The position numbers and the translations under genes are program-made. Positions 57,798 through 64,000 of a stretch of DNA of 64,000 nucleotides are shown here, piece after piece (positions within the stretch are counted from its first letter, which is position 1; every line of letters starts with the position of its first letter). The notes under the pieces are model-generated. The model was not told where the DNA came from. It was given only the letters and a program-made list of their open reading frames with translations, and did no database searches. Source of the DNA: Pycnopodia helianthoides (taxonomy: Eukaryota > Echinodermata > Asteroidea > Forcipulatida > Asteriidae); NCBI GenBank assembly GCA_032158295.1, contig CM063249.1, positions 16,661,416 through 16,725,415 of the forward strand, written 5' to 3'.

Positions 57798-59010
57798 TAC
57801 TTTATTTTACACAGGTAGGTCTGGGGAATAGTTCTAAGAAGCCCTTGTTTTTTCTGAACAAGGGGAGAACTTGTTTTCACCCCCATATAAAAAATAATTG
57901 ATAAAAATTCCACCGATTTATGTACTGAAAAAACAATTCTGATCAACAAGGATTTGTTTTTAATTTGAAAGTGGGAATAAGGCATAGGCCTATATAACTT
58001 TTGCAGAAGGTTATCTGGTGTCCTTTGCACAGTTCACACTCTGCCAAACTGCTTCATTTTTTCAGAGTAATGAATCAACTGTAATTTTTTTGTAAAAGTG
58101 AATGCAAAAAAAAGCTCTTCGAGTTAAATAAAATAATACAAACTCTACCAATAGGTCCTAGTATTGTATAACATTATTTTCCACGGAAGCCTATTTTTAC
58201 AGGTTTTATCTAAAATATATATCTATTAATATCAACCATTACGAAGAAAAGGTCCAATAATTGTTAGGGCAAAAAAAAGTTACAATTTCAAATTTGGAAA
58301 GAGGCGTAGAAAATATTTTGGTAGTTTTCACAGACACGCAAAAAAAAATGATGTTGAATCTTGAAGCTGATTCCATTAGTGAAGTTGGCTCTTAGTCCAG
58401 TGGAATAACTCCATCTGAATTTTGTTCCTCGTTGGGCGAAAATTCGGTTTAGATTCAGCACACATCTTCTAAGTTATCTGGCCAGACGTAAACATTTCTA
58501 GCACACGAAAACTAAAACTCAAACGGATACGCAGAGGTTGTCAGCCTGTGTTAAAACAACCTTTCCACTTGTTTGTGTATTTTGTATTCAGCAGTAAAAC
58601 AGTCTTTCAGGTAAAAGAAATCCAGGTAAAACTAATTCCAAATTAATTGTATGATTTCAACAGAGAAAACTGAGCCCCTGGTATACCAAGTGCACACGCA
58701 GTTTCAAAGCCATTCACAGGAAACTCTTTTGTATAAAAAAGGTTCACAGCTACAAATTGCAATGACTACGAGTGCACGACCACTACTATTAATAGTATAA
58801 TATAGGCACGGACTTCCGACTGGTGACTACTGTCTCTTTGGCAAGCAAATTATTGTCCAGAATCAGAAACACGTTTTGTTAGTAACTGCTTTATGAAACA
58901 GGCATCACTCAATTACATTTTTTTGTTTAATCGATACTTTAATCTTAACAAATTCATTTATTGATGTCTCTTTTTTGTTTTCATTTGATAATCCATTCCA
59001 AAAATGTACT

Positions 59011-59205
59011 ATTGATTGACTGATTGATTGATTGATTGATTGATTGATTTGATGAGTTATTTATCTATTTATTGATTATAATTTATTTTGATTTATTCAC
59101 AAACAACAACAATGCATTTATTTATTTATATGTTTATTCATTTATTCATTTATTTATTTATATGTTTATATATTTATTTATTTATATATTTATTCATTTA
59201 TTTAG
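59011..59205 (+). repeat. (GATT)n followed by ATTT-rich microsatellite
   Basis: GATT units at 59011-59052 pass into a long imperfect TTTA/TTCA tract at about 59075-59205. Confidence 0.9.
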
Positions 59206-59369
59206 TTCTTATTTTTTCGTAATGATAAACATATTAAAAGGTTTTATATTTTATAAGTTGGATCGATTTTTAGCAGCAATGTAAATGGCTAACAAATGGG
59301 TAGTTATTTTCTGTGTTGCTTACAAAACAATAAAGACATATATGTATAAATATAAAACTAATAGGGGAG

Positions 59370-59431
59370 ATGGCCCTAGCTTTCGATCCAGACCGGACCT
59401 TCGTCAGAGGCATATATATATATATATATAT
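59370..59431 (-). repeat. Retroelement-like remnant with hammerhead-like core next to (TA)n
   Basis: The minus strand reads CTGACGA (59407-59401), a GGTCC...GGATC stem-capable segment, and GAAA (59384-59381), followed by GCTAGGGCCATCTCC. A (TA)n run lies at about 59411-59431. The block is familiar from interspersed repeats of marine invertebrates. The hammerhead comparison is developed under findings. Confidence 0.45.
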
Positions 59432-60771
59432 TATACCCAAAATAATAATAATTAAAAAAAAAGACAGAGGGCGCAGTGACTAATGAGTTGTAAGTAAAAT
59501 AAACGTAACATCTTCGAGTGGCACTATTACATACACTTTTGCAAGATTTGACTGACATTTTCAGGAAAACAACAACATTCCCGAATAAAACAAAACGCCG
59601 AACGAGCCATATTATTTCACTAACCCTTTATACCATGAGCGCTTCCTGATAACTACTGAAAGAAAAATTCCACGCCGAAACGACAGGAAACCACGCGATA
59701 ATGGAATCCGCGATAACGATGCCTACTTGCCATCGAAATCAAATCACTCGACTTTGGGTTCTGTTTCCGAAATCATTGTATTCAGCCGTTCACTAAAATC
59801 GAAGGTTACAAAATAATTTTTTCTACAAAAAGCTACACCGCCTACTGTTTGCTTATGAATGGTAAACAAGTAAACATACTCACATTAATCCGACAAAACG
59901 GTGACAATCACCAAGAGATCGCGCTTTTTTATGAGCGTGGACCCTCGTTTCTCGAGCTCCCGGCCGAAATGTTCAGTTGTTTAGTCCGGTATATAGACGT
60001 GCATGCACCCGCAGTCTGTCCTTTTGCTCGGGAAAATAATCGCATCGCAGTCGACAACGGCCAATTCACTCTCGTCTCATCACCATCAGGCAAAAAAAAA
60101 AAAAAACCAACGCGCGTCAAGCTTCAAAGCGTACGAGTCTATTTTTTTTTTTTTTTCGCGTTGGATTGTGGGTGCGCTTCAACTTCAAAGTTGCCTCGGA
60201 CGATCCCACTGATATCAGAGGGGTGTTTGCGGTGACCCTCACCGTCGATCCAGTGTGAAAACAGCACGTTATAACGTACACCCGGTACCCCGAATACGAC
60301 ATTTTACCCGCCTTCGTATACAGTTATTTTTTATTAAAGGTACATTTTAGAGTCAGCATTTTAAAATTGCTTGTCATTCAGTACGCTTCCCCCCTCCAAA
60401 AGATGTAGCAGTGAGTCAGCAACCGAAAACACCACACAATTATTGAAGGCCCGCCCATTTTGGCCGATTTCACAACTTCTCTGTTGCCCATCACTCTGTT
60501 GTCTGGTAATCATTTTTTCTATGTATGGCTTCAAGTCAAATGTCAAGACCAGCGGGCCGTTAGTCCCGACAACCCGGGATGTTTTCACAACAAACACGCC
60601 ATTACAAAAAAAAAAAAAAAGGGAAAGAGAAAAAGAAAAATAGATTGGTCCAGGAATACCGTCTGCTTCCTGCGCGCTTTTGCAGTGCAGTTTTCATTTG
60701 TACATTTTTTGCGCGCCATTTCGGCATGCCTGCCAGACGATTCTGAACCTTGGAAGGTGACAGGGAATTTT

Positions 60772-60794
60772 GTGTGTGTGTGTGTGTGTGTGTG
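60772..60794 (+). repeat. (TG)n microsatellite
   Basis: An uninterrupted TG run in the upstream region. Confidence 0.95.
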
Positions 60795-61083
60795 CTTTAG
60801 TGCGAGTGCTCTAGAGAAGAACGACACGTGCTCAAGACTAATTGGTAGAAATGACGTCATGGACTCATTAAACTTGGCACATGGCAGCAGACAATCTCCT
60901 GCAATTTTGGACCACGACCAGTTTTTCTCTATGACTGAGCAATGTTTTGAATGATCCCTTTTTTATTTGTGTGTGTGTGTGAGTGTGGGGGGGGGGGGTG
61001 GTTTCGATTTCCAGATATTCCAACTATCGTGCGCTTACCATACGTAATTTTGTTATGTTGAATCGCGCCCGGCCGTGCACGCT

Positions 61084-61290
61084 ATGTGCCTGGTCGTATT
61101 GATCGTATTGTTGGCGGGAACACAACAGAACCATAGCCTCTTCGAGAGTAACCACTCGTGTGATTTTACTTGTGTATGTGTCCAAAGTAATGAACATTGT
61201 CAATCCTACGGCGAATGTTCAGGGTTACGCCGTCGCGACAATACAACACAACGTCCGTGTACAAAATGTGCGACGAGATCTGACAGTTAA
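61084..61290 (+). CDS. Small cysteine-rich secreted-protein-like ORF (hypothetical)
   Basis: This single-exon ORF of 68 codons starts with an ATG that has a G at -3. The N-terminus MCLVVLIVLLAGTQQ looks like a signal peptide. The remainder has seven Cys (positions 26, 30, 32, 39, 45, 59, 62), an RRR basic site at 49-51 and one NTT glycosylation sequon. No known fold or family is recognised, and the odd Cys number argues against a simple disulfide-bonded peptide. It lies about 13 kb upstream of Tbx2/3 on the opposite strand, with no evidence of splicing or polyadenylation. A chance ORF is quite possible. Confidence 0.18.
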   Translation: MCLVVLIVLLAGTQQNHSLFESNHSCDFTCVCVQSNEHCQSYGECSGLRRRDNTTQRPCTKCATRSDS

Positions 61291-62870
61291 AAATGCCTCT
61301 GTTTATGTTGTACAATGTAATTAGTGGGGCCTGCCGACACAATATAAAGACATGCTGCATGGACTGGTGACAAAAGACTAGACAAAATGAGCAAATTTGA
61401 TAACCGAAAACCGAATAATATTGTATTTCATATGAAATTGAAACTGAACAAAGTACTCCCGATTTTACTGTGTCCCGAAATTGTCCCAGCGACTCGCACC
61501 GTATCTAAATTACCGCACCTTGATCACCATGAAATATGTGTCATTTGTGTTGCGCAGTGACAACTGAACATCAAATAAGATTGTTTATTTTGTTTTACTT
61601 TTTTTTTAAATTGTCACACGCAGGACTTAGGAAAGCACTTAGCATACAGTGCTGACATTCGGCATAAGGCTAAAGCCAACAAAAAAATTAATAATAAAAC
61701 TTGACAAAAGCGCCAATGTGTCTCTGTCGAGAGTTGAATCCCTTTCCCGAAACAGATCGTGTATAGAATAGGCCCTAATACCTTTAACATGATCAAATTT
61801 TGTACAACTTGGGCCTTTCTTATGATATCGGAAGTCACCTGTTTATGATTACGTTCAACCAGGTCGACCTTGGGGTACGAATATACGGCTAGATTTACGA
61901 CCGGAACTTGATGATCTGTGTATTACCATGAACTTAAAAGGAAATATTTGTGGCCCTATCTACGTATTTACACATCGAATTCACTCATCAACAAGAATAT
62001 CTGACGTGCAAGCCTGAACAGTGTCCCAAATTGTTGTTAATATTATTTATTATTACTGGTTTCTCAAAATAATGCATTTGTAGCCCCGGGGCTAAAAGTG
62101 CAACAAAGTTTACAAGTTAAAAACAATGAAGTGTACACATAGAGTTAAACAAGATACCAACCTACACATACAACTAAAATACAACAACCACAATCCCACA
62201 GCTAGCGCAAATCTTGTTAACTTCAACGCAGGAATTGTATCTATAGCATATTATAGGATCCCTTTTTTTGGAGGTTTTGGGATCTTTAAGATTACTCATT
62301 ATACAAAAGAATCAAATCTGCTCCAACTACTTGATATTATTTCCATTGGTACTTGTTACGGGCTGGTGTCCAGTCATCAGGGCTCGAGTCCACGCATATA
62401 TACCCTTGGTCTACTGACAGCGATTGCAAGAATCGGTGGATTGGTCCATGTACAACGACCCGAGAGACTTTTTTTTTTTTTTCAAGGTAAATCAAATATT
62501 GTTTTTCTGGAAGAGCATTTCTGTCCACTAGGTTTCAAGGGAACACATCATACAGCCAACTTGTACAATATTTCATCCAACTGTATGAGAGGCCACGTTT
62601 TATTTCAAATACGAAACTATTTTGGGGGTTTGGGATTTTGCGCATGGTCATTATGGTCATAATAAAAAACATTATATTATGACCGTTATATATTATCTGA
62701 TTGCGGCAATAGGAATATGCCACGGTGGTTGGCGGGGTCGGTGCTATTTCCTCGACGTTTGTAATGACCCAGAATTGTTGAAATGACCATTTAGCATCAT
62801 TATCAGTAAGCTATTAGATTGAAATTAATCAATGTTTTATACAAAATAGTTATCAATACTGTACTTTTAA

Positions 62871-63229
62871 AGGGGCACAATGCCTTCAAACCTCTCAACA
62901 AATTTCTGTTTGGAATGATTGCTCCTTATCCATTTTAAAAGAGTTGTTTAATAGTGACTGTGATTCAACAAGAAAATTGCCTCTGGAAAAAACAACCAGC
63001 CGAACATACCGTCTACCATTTTGTGGACTCCAAAAATTTGGTTCTACAAAATAGCGTACTGTGTTCTGTCATGAAATTACACCCCCCAAAAACACACGTT
63101 TCAAGGGCTATTTATGTAAATCATCATTATTCTATACTTTAACCAAATCTTTCCAACCATATCCATTTCACTAAAGTGAAATGCTTTTTATAGCAAAAAG
63201 CACCCAATCCAAAGGCAATGTATACCCCT
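62871..63229 (+). mobile_element. TTAA-flanked MITE-like element (359 bp)
   Basis: The left end AGGGGCACAATGCCTTC and the complement of the right end AAGGCAATGTATACCCCT form the terminal inverted repeat. It is flanked by TTAA at 62867-62870 and 63230-63233. The interior is diverged from the 51-53 kb copies, so it may be a separate subfamily. Confidence 0.75.
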
Positions 63230-63233
63230 TTAA

Positions 63234-64000
63234 TGTGTCAACTTGATACTTCGTCTGTTGACGGGGTCCATCTTTTGGGGAACTTGATTTAATTGGCCTA
63301 ACCATACTGGAAATAGAGCATCATCGATTCAATGTGGAACTTTTGATATCAGTCATAGAAACAGCGCATCAGACCGGAGACAAAATATTGTCTGTCTGGG
63401 ACTAAATCTTGTCAATTTTTTGTTGTTGTTGAAACTGGTCATGGATTGATGATCTACGTTTATACAAATCAAATCTAGTTTTAAAATTATTATAAAATGA
63501 ACAATTTTTTAAAGTTTTTGTTTCAGGAATTTGATGGAACGAAATGAGCAACTGATTAGACCTATGGCTGGTCGATCTAGACCTTAAGAAACAAAAATCG
63601 CTTATTTTTTTTCATATTTGAATTTGAATGAAATAAGAAATAAGATTATCCCAAAATCACTTTGTCAATTTATGGGTAGAGAGAAAAGTCCAGAAAATAA
63701 CAACAATAAGCCAATAATGTGAAGAGAGTACACGTACGTGATCTGCACTGTGAGCGTGCTTGGATTTGTAGCTACATGACAGTAGCTTTGTATCACAGAC
63801 CGCACCATTGTGTTCACCACAATATCAGTGTGTACACAAGTAATATACCGACCTGGCCTCGGGGCAAAACACGCGTATTAGCAATAAAGGATCAACAATC
63901 CCGAGCGTATTTACGGGAGATTTGGGGGAGAAGGGCCGGCAAAGCAAGCAGCGCACGGGGGAGAGAGGAGCGACGGGCCCGATGATGCCTCGACGACTGG
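63234..64000. other. Window end, nothing recognised
   Basis: AT-rich up to about 63700, then distinctly CpG-richer in the last 150 bases. The change could mark the edge of a neighbouring gene, but the window stops too soon to tell. Confidence 0.4.

Larger units (their letters stand above)
57798..62866. other. Upstream intergenic DNA
   Basis: AT-rich with long microsatellites at 59.0-59.2 kb, an A-rich run near 60605 and G runs near 60987. Apart from the listed repeats and the small ORF at 61084, nothing is supported. Confidence 0.5.

Noticed and set aside
59855..60235. 127-codon plus-strand ORF
   Set aside because: Its second half is dominated by A and T homopolymers and no family is recognisable. 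No splice or transcript evidence is visible.
62126..62662. Longest upstream ORF, 178 codons on the plus strand
   Set aside because: The composition follows the AT-rich background, it contains poly-Phe from a T run, and no domain or family is recognisable. An ORF of this length is plausible by chance in 64 kb.

Overview
The window is eukaryotic, animal DNA. It is AT-rich, full of microsatellites and long G/C homopolymer runs, has no operons, and carries one multi-exon gene with canonical GT-AG introns. That gene is a T-box transcription factor of the Tbx2/3 (optomotor-blind/bifid) class on the minus strand. The dispersed repeats (TTAA-flanked elements with AGG... termini, and foldback elements with GGACTAGTCC or ACCTCGACGTTTC motifs) look like families I associate with echinoderm, especially sea star, genomes. 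I therefore favour an echinoderm (asteroid) source. This rests on memory of repeat style and gene sequence, not on a search.

Layout. From 1 to about 13.6 kb there is gene-free DNA downstream of the gene, with several repeats: a foldback at 1067-1228, a CRE-bearing inverted-terminal element at 2891-3056 with a second copy at 7397-7527, a degenerate minisatellite at 3440-3905, a hairpin element at 8841-9083 and a 68-bp tandem array at 9105-9390. From 13.6 to 48.2 kb lies the Tbx2/3 gene: six coding exons at 47986-47574, 44256-43989, 25817-25671, 17575-17499, 15982-15864 and 14600-13669. They encode a protein of about 651 aa with introns of 3.3, 18.2, 8.1, 1.5 and 1.3 kb. A CCAAT-containing, probably TATA-less promoter sits at about 48.15-48.25 kb. 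From 48.3 to 64 kb is upstream DNA with no recognisable protein-coding gene. It holds a cluster of four TTAA-flanked elements at 51.0-53.1 kb, a Tigger/pogo-like element at 57.6 kb, a hammerhead-like motif at 59.4 kb and another TTAA element at 62.9 kb.

The gene product is a DNA-binding developmental regulator. The T-box is encoded by exons 1-4, a basic nuclear-localisation-like segment spans exons 4-5, and the last exon encodes the C-terminal region with the conserved PRFRFSPY and ELQNIQRMVSGLE blocks of the Tbx2/3 repressor domain. The large introns and flanks probably hold its cis-regulatory DNA, but I cannot identify individual enhancers by eye.

I did not find a clear new enzymatic or defence system. 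The observations most worth following up are two near-identical 388-bp inverted TTAA elements that bracket the promoter and first two exons, hammerhead-ribozyme-like cores in two repeat remnants, eight perfect TGACGTCA sites where about one is expected, and two small secreted-protein-like ORFs.
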